Positions 18,099 through 27,716 of a stretch of DNA of 64,000 bases are shown piece after piece. Below the pieces are notes generated by a model that worked only from the letters and a program-made list of their open reading frames with translations, ran no database searches and had not been told where the DNA came from. Source of the stretch: JANWHQ01 sp963775275 (GTDB lineage Bacteria; Pseudomonadota; Alphaproteobacteria; Caulobacterales; Caulobacteraceae); the NCBI GenBank assembly GCA_963775275.1, contig CAVZII010000005.1, positions 2,232,001 to 2,296,000 of the forward strand, written 5' to 3'. Every line of letters starts with the position of its first letter. The stretch's first letter is position 1. The translations under genes and the position numbers were made by a program.

Positions 18099-18968
18099 TC
18101 AGCCGTCTTCCGCCGCGACGCTCTCGGACACGAGCACGATGTGCTGATCCTGCGGCGCGCGCGCAAGGTGACCCTCGGTCAGGCCCAGTCGGCGCTTCAC
18201 GTACCAGGCGACCGCCTCGCGCGGCGTCAGCACCAGCCTCTGGCCCGTCATGCCGTAGTCCGCCGCTATGGCCGCCCGCTGGAACGGCTCGAGTCCGGGA
18301 TGCGGAGCGATCTCCAGCCTCACGCGCCGGCGCCACGCCTCGTCCGCCTCCGCGATCCCGCCCGCAGGGCCGCCCAGGCGCGGCCCCGACAGGCGTCCCA
18401 GCACGAAGTCGCGGAAGCGGTCCTCCTCGGCGTCGCGGGCCCGCGCGTGCCAGCGGAACCCGTCGAACACCAGCGCGTGCGGCTCCAGCCGCCGCATCCG
18501 AGGCTCGGGGGCGGAGAAGGACTGGTAGACGGCCTCCAGTTGTCGCCTCGTCCGGATCGCCGTGATGACGGCCGCGAGCACCTCGGCTCGGACGGGTCGC
18601 GACGGCGGCTCCGCGACGACCGCCGGCGGCGGCTCGCCCAGGGCCCCTTCCTTTGCCGGCAGCACGCCCTCCGCGATCAGCCTCAGGTCGCGCAGCAGAT
18701 GCTCGGCGTCGCTGCTGTCCGGCCGCGTCAGGCCGGGTCCCGCCCGATAGGTCTTGGCGCGCGTGTCGTAGGTCAGGGCGCCGGGATTCAGCGCGGCGAA
18801 GCGCTTCAGGTCGGCGGTCGCCTGGTTGGGCGAGACTCCGAACCTCTCCACCAGGTCCGCGCGGTTGATCCTTCGCTCCCACGCCAGGCGACTCGCGATA
18901 AAGTCGAGCCGGCGCTCGACGCTCCATCGAGGCGAGGAGGGGTCGGGCGGCGGCGAAACATCGGACAT
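18099..18968 (-). CDS. WYL-domain transcriptional regulator of the cas locus
   Basis: A 289-residue protein from the ATG at 18968 (MSDVSPPPDPSSPRWSVERR). The N-terminal winged helix-turn-helix (RRLDFIASRLAWERRINRAD then LVERFGVSPNQATADL) is followed by a WYL-type ligand domain (LEAVYQSFSAPEPRMRRLEP, then ALVFDGFRWHARARD, and a C-terminal extension). WYL proteins often lie beside type I CRISPR systems and repress or activate them, binding nucleotides or single-stranded DNA. The gene is divergent from cas3 with 134 bases between them, the likely shared control region. It ends just inside the left direct repeat, so it belongs to the island. Confidence 0.82.
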   Translation of the reverse strand: MSDVSPPPDPSSPRWSVERRLDFIASRLAWERRINRADLVERFGVSPNQATADLKRFAALNPGALTYDTRAKTYRAGPGLTRPDSSDAEHLLRDLRLIAEGVLPAKEGALGEPPPAVVAEPPSRPVRAEVLAAVITAIRTRRQLEAVYQSFSAPEPRMRRLEPHALVFDGFRWHARARDAEEDRFRDFVLGRLSGPRLGGPAGGIAEADEAWRRRVRLEIAPHPGLEPFQRAAIAADYGMTGQRLVLTPREAVAWYVKRRLGLTEGHLARAPQDQHIVLVSESVAAEDG

Positions 18969-19102
18969 GGGCGGCTCGGCGCGATTCGGTCGCTTGACTC
19001 TTCCATGATCCACACAGAAAGTATCCGCACAGTTACTGGGATGAAGGGCGGTCGTGTCATGACCTTGGCGATTAGCGGCATGTCGCCGGCCGAGCGCGTT
19101 GG

Positions 19103-21793
19103 ATGAGCGACGAAGGCGTCGCCACGGCCATTGCACTGGTCGCGCGCCTGACCGGAGCGACGCCTTATCGGTGGCAGCAGCGGTTGTTGCGCGACTGGTT
19201 CCTTCAAGGTCGCGCACCGGACGCGGTGGACGTCCCGACGGGGCTCGGGAAGACCCGGGTCATGGCTCTGTGGCTGGCCGCGCGGGCCCTCGGCGCACCG
19301 TTGCCGCGCCGTCTGGTCTATGTGGTGGACCGCCGCGCAGTCGTCGATCAGGCGACGGAGGAAGCCGAACGTCTGTCGAAGAACCTGGATGCCGCCCTGG
19401 GGGGGCTCGGCGCCACGACTGCGGCCGAGTGCCGCTCGAGGCTCGGCCTTTCACGGGCCAGTCTGCCCATCTCCACCCTGCGCGGGCAGTTCGCCGACAA
19501 CCGGCGTTGGCTGGATGCCCCGGGCGGAGCCGCGATCGTGGTCGGCACCGTCGACATGATCGGATCGCGCCTGCTGTTCGAGGGATACGGCGTCAGCCGT
19601 GGCATGCGGCCGGCGCACGCCGGCCTCCTCGGCGCGGACGCTCTGGTCCTCGTGGACGAGGCGCATCTCGTCCCGCCCTTCAACGCGCTGCTTCGCTCGG
19701 CCGCCAGAGCCGAGCGCCCGGAGCCCGTTCCTCCCATGCGCGTCGTGGCCCTGTCGGCCACGGGCTCCCATGAGGAGGGGCGTGAGGTCTTCGGGCTCGA
19801 GGCGGAGGACTTCGAGGATGCGCCTGTGAGGACGCGGCTGGAGGCGCCCAAGCGTCTCGCCCTTCACGAGGTTCGGCCCGAGGACCTCGTCGAGGCCATG
19901 GTGGAGCGCGCGTTCAGCCTGGGAGAGGGCGGCGCGCGGGTGCTCATTTTCTGCAACTCGCGCGACAAGCTCGCCCGGTTAGTCGCCGATGGCCTGAGGG
20001 CCCGGTCCGACAAGCGCTGGAAGGGCGAGAGGACCACGGCCCTGCTCGTCGGGGCCAGGCGGGTCCTCGAACGTGTGGAGCTGAAGTCGGACGTCGTCTT
20101 CCGCCGCTTCATCGCTGGAAACGGCGAGAACCCAGGGGAAACGCCCGCCTTTCTGGTCGCTACCTCGGCGGGCGAGGTCGGGGTCGATCTCGACGCGGAT
20201 CACATGGTCGGCGATCTCGTGGCGTGGGAGCGCATGGTCCAGCGCCTCGGTCGTGTGAACCGGACCGGTAGGCCCGAGCCCGCGACTGTCGACGTCGTGT
20301 GGAGCCGCACGGCGGGCAAGGCGGCCAAGGAGGACCCGGAGGACGAGCCGGAGGACGATCGCATGGCGGCCTGGCGCGCGCCGTTCGAGGCGCTCGCTTG
20401 GCGGGCTGCCGAAGATGGGCGCCGCCCGGCCGGGCCCGGAGCCCTCAGGCGGCTGAACGAGGACCCGGCGTTCAGGGAGCTGGCGGGCAAAGCGACCACG
20501 CCCGAGCCCCTGCGTCCCGAACTGACTGACCCTCTGCTGCAGGCCTGGGCCATGACCTCCCTCGCCGAGCATTCCGGCCGCCCCCGCGTTGGGCCATGGC
20601 TGCGGGGCTGGGCGGAGGATCGGCCGCAAACCCGTCTGGCGTGGCGCCGAGTGCTTCCGGTGCGGAACGGCGAAGGGCCGGATCGGGGGCTGCTCGAGTC
20701 CTTCTACGCGGCCCTTCCGCCGCACCTGTCCGAGGTGCTGGAGGCGGAGACCTCGCTCGTCGTCAGTGTCCTGAAGGCGCGCGCGGCCGGCATTCTGAAG
20801 CATGCTCCCTTGGCCTCAGCGGGCGATCTGCTGCCGGCTGCCGTTGCCGCCATCGTGCTTTCGGCCGGCAACGATGTGGAGTCGATCGTCCCGCTCGCGG
20901 ACTTGGCGGAGATGGACGCCCGGCGTTTGGTCGCCCGGCTTTCCGGCCGCACCGTCGTGCTGGACCGACGAATGGGAGGCCTCTCGCCGGATGGGCTCCT
21001 GGACGCGAAGGCTTCCGGGCTTCCACGGGTTCTGGACGCGTCCGAATCCGAACCGGAGGAGGCCCGCTGGCCGGACGACATGTTGCAGGCGGCCGGCCGA
21101 CGCCTGCGTGAAGTCTCGCCCGACGACGAGCCGCCGCCGGGCTGGGTGCGCCTGGACGGCTGGTCTCTGTCGTTGTCCGAAGACGATCCGGCGAAGGAGT
21201 GGCGAATCGAACGAATCGTGGGCGCGCCGGAAGTGGGCGATCCGTCCCGGTCTTCTCGCCCGCAGGGGCTGGACGAGCACCTCGGCTGGACCGCCGAAGC
21301 CGCCCGCGACATCGGCGCGGCGATAGGCCTGTCGCCGGGCTATACGCGCATGCTGGAAATCGCAGCCGGCGCCCACGACCGCGGCAAGGATCGCAAGCTC
21401 TGGCAGGACGCCGTAGGCGCCGGGAAAGCGGGACGACCCTACGCCAAGACGACCGGTCGGGGGGCCAATGCGGCCCTGATGCAGGGCTACAGACACGAGT
21501 TCGGCTCGTTGCGGGACGCGGAGGCGGACTTCGCCGCGATCGATGATGATGACTTGCGCGACCTGGCGCGCCATTTGGTCGTCGCCCACCATGGCCGCGC
21601 ACGGCCGGTGATCCTGCCGTTCGACCCGGACGAGCCTCCGTCCATCTCGGAAGGACGCGTGCGGGAGGCGGCCCTCCGGTTCGCGCGGCTCCAGCGGCTC
21701 TGGGGCCCGTGGGGTCTGGCGTGGTGGGAGGCCTTGCTGCGCGCCGCCGACTGGGCCGCCTCGCGCCGTCTGGCCGAAGAGGGGCGCGCCTGA
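19103..21793 (+). CDS. cas3: Cas3 helicase-nuclease, type I-G (I-U) form with C-terminal HD
   Basis: An 896-residue interference nuclease recruited by Cascade to unwind and degrade target DNA. Walker A is DVPTGLGKT (residues 43-51), the Walker B box VDEAHL about 183, and motif III is ALSATG. The C-terminal RecA motifs are ATSAGEVGVDLDADHMV and MVQRLGRVNRTG. An HD nuclease lies at the C-terminus (GAHDRGKDRK about 757, VAHHGRARP about 828), the domain order typical of I-G Cas3 and the reverse of most Cas3 proteins. The frame is intact. The stop overlaps the next start as TGATG, so cas3, csb3 and csb1 are translationally coupled. Confidence 0.9.
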   Translation: MSDEGVATAIALVARLTGATPYRWQQRLLRDWFLQGRAPDAVDVPTGLGKTRVMALWLAARALGAPLPRRLVYVVDRRAVVDQATEEAERLSKNLDAALGGLGATTAAECRSRLGLSRASLPISTLRGQFADNRRWLDAPGGAAIVVGTVDMIGSRLLFEGYGVSRGMRPAHAGLLGADALVLVDEAHLVPPFNALLRSAARAERPEPVPPMRVVALSATGSHEEGREVFGLEAEDFEDAPVRTRLEAPKRLALHEVRPEDLVEAMVERAFSLGEGGARVLIFCNSRDKLARLVADGLRARSDKRWKGERTTALLVGARRVLERVELKSDVVFRRFIAGNGENPGETPAFLVATSAGEVGVDLDADHMVGDLVAWERMVQRLGRVNRTGRPEPATVDVVWSRTAGKAAKEDPEDEPEDDRMAAWRAPFEALAWRAAEDGRRPAGPGALRRLNEDPAFRELAGKATTPEPLRPELTDPLLQAWAMTSLAEHSGRPRVGPWLRGWAEDRPQTRLAWRRVLPVRNGEGPDRGLLESFYAALPPHLSEVLEAETSLVVSVLKARAAGILKHAPLASAGDLLPAAVAAIVLSAGNDVESIVPLADLAEMDARRLVARLSGRTVVLDRRMGGLSPDGLLDAKASGLPRVLDASESEPEEARWPDDMLQAAGRRLREVSPDDEPPPGWVRLDGWSLSLSEDDPAKEWRIERIVGAPEVGDPSRSSRPQGLDEHLGWTAEAARDIGAAIGLSPGYTRMLEIAAGAHDRGKDRKLWQDAVGAGKAGRPYAKTTGRGANAALMQGYRHEFGSLRDAEADFAAIDDDDLRDLARHLVVAHHGRARPVILPFDPDEPPSISEGRVREAALRFARLQRLWGPWGLAWWEALLRAADWAASRRLAEEGRA

Positions 21794-22674
21794 TGGGGGA
21801 AGCGATCATCCCGGTGGACTTGCGCAACCCTGGCCAGGTGTTCGCCTGCCTGGGCTTGATGGAGGCCGCGGAAGTCCTCTGCGGTCCGTGCGAGGCGGGC
21901 TTCCGCTATCGCGATGGCGAGATGACGACCGAGTTTTCTCTGTCGGTCTCCGGCGAGGACGATCCGGTCGAGACGACGATCGGCTTTCTGACCCGGGCCG
22001 AGGTCGTCGCTCTGGCGCCGGGCGAGTCGGACCTGTCCGCTGCGAGGTGGCGGGTGAAGACGGAACCCGCCAAGGGCCGGGCCTTTCCGGCGCCGGAGCC
22101 CGAATCTCCGGCGACGCTGCCGGTGCGCCTTCGATCTTCCGGTTCGGAGATCTTCATCGAGCACTGGCTGGACGGCGACCACTCGGGCCGCGACAACGTG
22201 AAGTTCTGGGCCGGGGCGGCGGGATATCCGGGCGCAGCCCTTGCGCAGGACGCGATCGCTTGCATTTCTGCGCTCGGGGACAACGCCCTCGCCGCCGCGC
22301 GGCAAGATCCGTTCTCGGTCGAGGCGCCGATGTCGAGCAGCTTCCGGTTCGACTGGCGGCGCGACTACATCCCGCTGGAGGCCGGCTTCTCGCCCAATGC
22401 GCAGGGCTCGGTCACCATGGTCGGCTACCCTCTCGTCGAGCTGCTGGCCGCGATCGGCCTGCAGAACGCCAGGCCGGCCCGGGTCGATCGGCGCAACAAG
22501 CTCGCCTATCGCTATGGCGTCTCCAACGCCCGTCTGCCCACGCTGTTCGCCCGGGCTGTCCTGGGCGGCGGAGGAGTCGGCTTTCCTATCCGCCTGTTCC
22601 GTATGCAGCTCGGCTGGCCCGGGCAGGAGGGACAGGCGCGCTGCATCATCGATGCCCAGGAGGAATTCGCATGA
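21793..22674 (+). CDS. csb3: Csb3 / Cas8-like large-subunit protein of type I-G Cascade
   Basis: A 293-residue protein in the position held by csb3 (cas8u2) in type I-G loci, between cas3 and csb1. It begins MGEAIIPVDLRNPGQVFACLGLMEAAE; the segment PVDLRNPGQVFACLGL is characteristic of Csb3. Later it has FRFDWRRDYIPLEAGFSPNAQ and YPLVELLAAIGLQNARP. In the effector complex it would take the Cas8 role (PAM recognition and Cas3 recruitment); this is family knowledge. Overlaps: TGATG with cas3 and ATGA with csb1. The frame is intact. Confidence 0.75.
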   Translation: MGEAIIPVDLRNPGQVFACLGLMEAAEVLCGPCEAGFRYRDGEMTTEFSLSVSGEDDPVETTIGFLTRAEVVALAPGESDLSAARWRVKTEPAKGRAFPAPEPESPATLPVRLRSSGSEIFIEHWLDGDHSGRDNVKFWAGAAGYPGAALAQDAIACISALGDNALAAARQDPFSVEAPMSSSFRFDWRRDYIPLEAGFSPNAQGSVTMVGYPLVELLAAIGLQNARPARVDRRNKLAYRYGVSNARLPTLFARAVLGGGGVGFPIRLFRMQLGWPGQEGQARCIIDAQEEFA

Positions 22675-23781
22675 CGCCTGTCACCCACGAGATGATCCAC
22701 GCCTGGGCCGACGACCTGCGCGGCCCGGTCGCTCTGCACCTGCGCCAGAAGATGCTGCCGGTCGAAGGGGAGGGCGGGGTGGTCTTCCCGCCCACCTACG
22801 CCGTGGCTGACAATCGCAGGGGGCCCGAGCGCATCCGGCACACGCCTTACGCCATCGATGAGTTGTCCGACGGCACCCTGGTCGCCCAGATCGAACTCGG
22901 TCGGCGCCTAGGCCAACCGGATGGAGCCGCTGTTCAAGCGCGCCGCGCCCGGCCGGTCCGACAACCCGCTCGCGGGGCTCGTTCCGCAGGTGGAGATCGC
23001 CCTCGAGAACGACCGAACGGTTTCGATCCTGGAGGCCGGACATCGCCTCGGGGATGCGCTGATCCGCGCTTCCGATCTGGCTGACGACGCCAAGGCAGCC
23101 TTCGCCGCCTGGCAGGAACGGGGCGACGCCGCGCCGATAGCCAGGCTCGCTCCGACTTCGCTGGTGTTCGGCGCCTGGGACTCCCGCGGCGAGCAGGCGA
23201 AGCTGCCCCGCATCGTGCAGTCGGTCATCCGCGCCTGGAACGTCGATCCTCTGCGTCGCTCGGCGCAGTACAATCCGCCCGTCGACTACGCCGCGCTCGA
23301 GGTCTTCTCGGACGACGAGAAGCAGAAGGCGGAAGGAAACGCGTCCAGTCCGCTGGCCCAACGGGGCTTCGTCCACGTCCCTGCCGTCGACACCCACGGG
23401 GGCGTCGTTGTCCGGGGCGACATCGTGCGCGACGTGACGGTCAACCTCGTCGCGCTCCGCCAGCTCGGCGGCGAGGACGGGGAGGCCCTTCGCCGCTATG
23501 TGCTGGGGCTCGCGCTCGTCGCAGCGACGGAGCCTCAGGACGGATTTCTGCGTCAGGGCTGCCTTCTGACGCCCGACCCGGACGCGCCAGCGGCCTGGAC
23601 GGTGGTGGAGCGATCCGGCCGCCGGGCGGAGCTGGCGTTCGATGCGGCTACGGCCCTCGACTATGCCAAGGCTGTCGCCGCGCGGTTCGGCGTCGGCCCG
23701 GATCGGCAGGCGGCCTTCTCCAAGGAGAGGGCTCGCGCCGATCTGCCCTCGAAGGACGCGAAGAAGGCCCGGGGAGGCTGA
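22671..23781 (+). pseudogene. csb1: Csb1 (Cas7 of type I-G), with frameshift and in-frame stop near codon 80
   Basis: The backbone subunit of Cascade. The start overlaps csb3 (ATGA) and begins MTPVTHEMIHAWADDLRGPVALHL. The first frame runs to GTLVAQIELGRRLG; the rest continues in another frame from NRMEPLFKRAAPG to the end (KKARGG). The family motif here should read QIDSVGAQANRMEP. The DNA has ATCGAACTCGG where ATCGACTCGG is expected (one extra A at about 22893-22896) and GCCTAGGCC where GCCCAGGCC is expected, giving a TAG even in the corrected frame. Two lesions within 25 bases suggest true inactivation, although sequencing error at both cannot be excluded. If real, interference should be lost. 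Confidence 0.82.
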
Positions 23782-23786
23782 GCCCC

Positions 23787-25951
23787 GTGGCCACGCGCGC
23801 CCTCTTGATCCAGGTCGGGTTGCTGGACGACCGCTGGCATGGCGTCGGCGACTGGCCGCCTTCGCCGTTCCGCCTGTTCCAGGCCCTGGTGGCAGGCGCC
23901 TACGGGGGCCGCTGGGTCGGCGAGGAGGCTGACGCGAAGGATGCGGCGTTCCGGTGGCTCGAACGTCAGTCGCCGCCGAGCATCGCGGCGCCGGCGCGCA
24001 GCCCTGCCCAGCCCGTCGCCTACTTCGTGCCGAACAATGATCTGGACTCGGTCGGCGGCGATCCGAGCCGCATCGCCGAAATCCGCACGGCGAAAGTCTC
24101 CGCGCCCGCCCTCCTCGAGCAGGGGAAGAGCTTCCTTTATGCGTGGCCTCTCGAGGGCGACGAGCCTGCGGCTTCCCTCATCTGCGAGCTCGCGGGGCGG
24201 CTGCACGCTTTCGGACGCGGAGTAGACGCCGCCTTCGCTCGGGCGGAGGTCGTCGACTTCGCCGAGGGCGAGGCGCAGCTCGCCGCCCACGGCGGGGCCG
24301 TTTCGCGACCGAGCGCCGGCCATGCCGCAGGCCTGGGGCGCCCTGCCCGGTCGAAGGCTCTCTCGAAAGTCTGAAAGCGCGCCACGCGGCCTCCGCCAGG
24401 CGCTTCGAGTCCAGGCGGGAGGGCCGGAGGGCCTCGACCCTGTTCCGCCAGCCGCCAAAGGCGGTCTTCCGGCCGGTCGCCTACGATCGCAGCCCTCATC
24501 GGCTGCTGTACGACCTGCGGTCGTCCGATGATCTGCAGCACTTTCGGCCGATCCCTCAACAGGACGCCAAGCTGCTGACCGAGGCTGTCCGCGACGAAGC
24601 TGCGCGTCGTCTGCGGAACGCCCTGCCGGAGTCTGCGCCGGTGATCGACCGCTTCCTGGTCGGGATCGGCGCGACCACCGGCGACCTCCCACGGCGCGTC
24701 CGCATCGTCCCCTTGCCCAGCATCGGCCACCCGAACGTGTCGCCCTCGATCCGGCGGGTGGCGGTCGAGGTTCCGGCGGACTGCCCGCTTCCGGTGCGCG
24801 ACGTCCAGTGGGCGTTCGGCGACCTCGATGTGGCGGACCCGCGGACCGGCGAGGTGCTCGCGACGCTCGTCCCCGCTTCGGACAGGGCCATGGACCGGCA
24901 CTACGGGGTCGAGATGGCCGTGCGCCGCTGGCGCAGCGTCACGCCGGTCGCGCTGCCGCAACCGCCCAGCCGCGCCCGCACCGGCGCCGAAAGAGCCGCC
25001 TCGGAGAGGGCCGCCGCCGCCGCCCTCGCGGCGGCCGTGAGGCATGCGGGCGTCGAGGCTCGCCCGGTCGAGATGCGCCTCCAGCGCGAGCCCTTCGACA
25101 GTCGTGGCGCGAGGGCGGATGCATTCGACGCTGGCCGGTTCCAGGGCCGCCTGCGCCATGTCGAGGTCGCGTTCGAGCGGCCTGTGAACGGCCCCTTGAT
25201 GATCGGGGACGGGCGTTTCGTCGGGCTCGGCCTGATGCGGCCGGTCCGGGAGCCGCCTCCGGCCGTTCATCTGTTCGCGATCGAACGCGGCGAGAAGCCG
25301 GCCGCCGGGCAGTCCGATCTCCTGGTCCGCGCCCTGCGGCGAGCCGTCATGGCGCGGGCCCAGGCGGTGGTGGGCGACGCGTCCCTGCCCGCGTTCTTCA
25401 CCGGTCACGCGCCTGACGGTGGACCCCTGCGCACAGGCCGGCACGATCACCTGTTCTTCCTTGCGGAAGACGCAAACGGGGAGGGCAGGATCGACCGACT
25501 GGCGGTCATCGCGCCGCACCTGGCCGACCGGACGGTGAACCCCGAAAGGAAGCGGCTCGACGAACTGGACTTGGCCCTGTCCGGCCTGTCCATCGTGCGC
25601 GCTGGCGCGGCGGGCGCCCCCCGGCTCTGCGCTCTCCCACCGCCCGGCGACGACGATCCGGTGTTCGGCCGCGCTCGAACCTGGGTGTCGCGAGCGCCCT
25701 ATCGACCGACCCGACATCCTCGCCATCCGGCCGATAGCGAGTCCGCGATCAGGGATGATCTCGCGACTGAGTGCGCCAGGCGCGGATTGCCTACGCCCGC
25801 AGTGGAGATTCTGGACTGGCGGGAAGGCCCCCGAGGCGGCCTGGCGGCGCGAGCGCGCCTTGTCTTCGCGTCAATCGTCCGCGGGCCCATTCTTCTGGGG
25901 ACAGGATCGCACCTCGGGGCAGGGCTCTTTGGAATCGACACTGCCCGCTGA
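23787..25951 (+). pseudogene. csb2: Csb2 (Cas5-Cas6 fusion of type I-G), frameshifted
   Basis: In type I-G this protein combines the Cas5 role with Cas6 crRNA processing. It starts at GTG 23787, just after csb1, and begins MATRALLIQVGLLDDRWHGV then GDWPPSPFRLFQALVAGAYG, the typical Csb2 N-terminus. The first frame ends at 24374, but the family sequence continues from about 24336 in another frame (PCPVEGSLESLKARHAAS) to GTGSHLGAGLFGIDTAR at 25951. Adding one G to the run CTGGGGCG (24335-24338) restores a protein of about 720 residues. A homopolymer deletion is a common sequencing error, so the gene may be intact in the organism. Confidence 0.82.
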
Positions 25952-26080
25952 GTGTCCAAGGCGGGAGCCTCCCCGAAAGAGGAGGCTCCTCAGCCAAGCT
26001 GTGCGTGCCGTCAGGCGAGTGCTTCGGCCTTCGGGAAGTCCGTTCCCGCGAATGCCTTGGCGACCAGCCCGGCGCGCTTG

Positions 26081-26365
26081 TCACCGACACTCCGGCAATT
26101 CGAGCAGGTTGTCCGGCACATCCCCGTCGGGTCGGGTCTTCAGGTACTTGTTGCCATGGGCGCTCGTCGCCACCACGACGTCCACCTCACGGCCATCTTT
26201 GACAACGAAGAATGACCAGCGGTCGCTCTCTGTGCCTTCGATGGCGTCAGCTTGGGAAAGCTTCCAGCGGCTCCCATCCTCATTGGCGCCCCCGATATGG
26301 GTGATGCGCTCCCAAGGGTTGTAACGGTTGGACTTGTTAATGCACTGAACGCGATGGCGCGACAT
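26081..26365 (-). CDS. DUF3892 family protein inside the cas operon
   Basis: A 94-residue protein on the strand opposite to the cas genes. From the ATG at 26365 it reads MSRHRVQCINKSNRYNPWER then ITHIGGANEDGSRWKLS, with a C-terminal YLKTRPDGDVPDNLLELPEC. This is the DUF3892 pattern (glycine-rich start, Trp-Lys-Leu, ending in a LLxLPxC motif). Function is unknown; the fold is small and no catalytic set is visible. It lies between csb2 and the orphan CRISPR repeat, so it is cargo inserted in, or carried with, the CRISPR island. Confidence 0.75.
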   Translation of the reverse strand: MSRHRVQCINKSNRYNPWERITHIGGANEDGSRWKLSQADAIEGTESDRWSFFVVKDGREVDVVVATSAHGNKYLKTRPDGDVPDNLLELPECR

Positions 26366-26491
26366 GGCGCGGCTCTCTTTCACCGCCGGAGCGGAATAAG
26401 GAGCGGCTTGCCCATCCAACGAAATTCCTTAGACTGAAGATTGCTGACTTAGCCCTGGACATGTCGTGGCCCAAGCCGCCCTGTTCAGGCC

Positions 26492-26525
26492 AAAGGGGCC
26501 CCGGGCTGCCAGGCTCGGGGCCCTT
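26492..26525 (+). terminator. Strong hairpin with A/T flanks, likely bidirectional terminator
   Basis: An imperfect stem of about 15 bp (AAAGGGGCCCCGGGCT with AGGCTCGGGGCCCTTT) lies in the gap between DUF3892 (minus) and the orphan CRISPR repeat. The 5' A and 3' T runs would act on either strand. It may isolate the cas3-csb2 transcript from the downstream cargo. Confidence 0.55.
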
Positions 26526-26666
26526 TCGTATGGGTAGTGCATCCTCACGCTGATTTCGACCTATGGTCAAGCGTGTGGGGTGCTGATGCACCGCCCTCTA
26601 CACTGAAGTGCATCGACGACGAAGGCGGGATGGGATATCTCTTCCCACAAGGCTGTGCGGCTTGTC

Positions 26667-26746
26667 GTGTTCCCGGGTTCAACCGCCCGGGCCTAATTGA
26701 AGCAGTGTCGAGGTCGGCGCATCAGCTTGATGCTCGGCAACCGAGC
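26667..26746 (+). ncRNA. Orphan CRISPR repeat followed by two hairpins (crRNA-like RNA candidate)
   Basis: Bases 26667-26703 match the array repeat at 33 of 37 positions. The four changes are at repeat positions 1, 12, 15 and 18. The stem CCCGGG-C/GCCCGGG is kept (one C-G becomes T-G), and the 3' tag ATTGAAGC is exact. Only one repeat is present; no second copy is found in the next 100 bases. The sequence after it can form GCATCA-gct-TGATGC (26719-26733) and GCTCGG-caa-CCGAGC (26732-26746). It lies 160 bases before a toxin-antitoxin pair. It may be a processed crRNA-like regulator or simply an array relic. Confidence 0.6.
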
Positions 26747-26903
26747 CGCACGGCCCCCCTTTGATGGAAGGCGATCACGGGTGATCCGTTCTGCGGGCCT
26801 CGGGCGAGGGCGCCCGCGGACAAGCGCCACATCCGCCGCCACGCCGCTTCCGACTTGTCGCCGAAATCGCTATTATAGCTAGATTGGCTAAGGGAGCCTC
26901 GCC

Positions 26904-27167
26904 GTGCGCGTCACGTCCACCGAGTTCCAGAACAGCGTCGGTCGCTTCCAGGACCTGGCCATGCGCCAGCCGGTGGAGATCACCCGCAACGGCCGCAGCC
27001 ACACCGTGCTCATCTCGGCCGACTATTACGAGCTGCTCACCCACGGCCGGATCGTCCGCCGCGTCGAGGAGCTGGACCCCGAGACGATCCAGGCAATCCG
27101 CGAGGCGGAGGTCCCCGCCCGATACGCCCATCTGGACGAAGACCTGAGTGTGATCTCCGACTCCTAG
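26904..27167 (+). CDS. Phd/YefM-family antitoxin
   Basis: An 87-residue DNA-binding antitoxin. The start is the GTG at 26904 with AGGGAG upstream (MRVTSTEFQNSVGRFQDLAM). The Phd fold signature is clear: a short N-terminal beta strand, EFQNSVGRFQDLA, PVEITRNGRSHTVLISADYY. The C-terminal tail (EEVPARYAHLDEDLSVISDS region) would wrap the toxin. Seven bases separate it from the toxin gene. Such antitoxins repress their own operon. A promoter-like TATTATAG sits at 26871-26878, about 25 bases upstream of the start. Confidence 0.85.
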   Translation: MRVTSTEFQNSVGRFQDLAMRQPVEITRNGRSHTVLISADYYELLTHGRIVRRVEELDPETIQAIREAEVPARYAHLDEDLSVISDS

Positions 27168-27174
27168 CGCTGCC

Positions 27175-27606
27175 GTGGCGCTGCCCGATCCGCATCCCGG
27201 CCTGGTGGTCGGCTACGCCTACCTGTGGGCGGATCAGGCCCTCGCCGGCCGGGAGGAGGGCGTCAAGGACCGGCCCTGCGCCATCGTCGTCGCCAGACGG
27301 GCGGCCGAGGGCCGGGTCGCCGTCACCGTAGTTCCAATCACCCATTCGCCGCCGAGCGACCTCCACGCGGCGGTCGAGCTGCCGCCCGCGCTCAAGGCCC
27401 ATCTCGGGCTCGACGCCGGGCGCTCCTGGATCGTGCTTTCCGAGACCAACGAGTTCCTCTGGCCGGGTCCGGACCTCCGGCCCGCCGCCGGCCGCGACGA
27501 CGTCGTCTACGGGGTCCTGCCGCCGGGCTTCTTCCGCCGCGTGCGCGAGCGCCTCCTGGCCCTGGTGGAGGAGCGATCGCTGCGCCGGGTCGGACGGACG
27601 GAGTGA
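27175..27606 (+). CDS. PemK/MazF-like toxin
   Basis: A 143-residue protein starting at GTG 27175, seven bases after the antitoxin. It has the PemK/MazF-type layout: GLVVGYAYLWADQALAGREE then KDRPCAIVVAR (conserved start with RP), VTVVPITHSPP, and SWIVLSETNEFLWPG. Family members are endoribonucleases that cleave mRNA; activity here is inferred. Pairing with a Phd-type antitoxin rather than MazE/PemI is a mixed partnership seen in other genomes. Its place inside a cas operon, next to an orphan repeat, could make the CRISPR locus addictive to the cell. Confidence 0.75.
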   Translation: MALPDPHPGLVVGYAYLWADQALAGREEGVKDRPCAIVVARRAAEGRVAVTVVPITHSPPSDLHAAVELPPALKAHLGLDAGRSWIVLSETNEFLWPGPDLRPAAGRDDVVYGVLPPGFFRRVRERLLALVEERSLRRVGRTE

Positions 27607-27716
27607 GCCGCGCGCGCTTCCTGGTCCGCGATCGGCGTGTTCGTGACGGGCCCGCCCTGCATCCTGAACTGTAGGGACGGCCGATCTCTTGCACCTGAGG
27701 TTGCGGGAGACGGTTC

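Noticed and set aside
26085..26091. 7-nt match of the orphan-repeat pseudo-spacer to the DUF3892 gene end
   Set aside because: Too short to be meaningful in a window of this size; recorded only as the best match seen.
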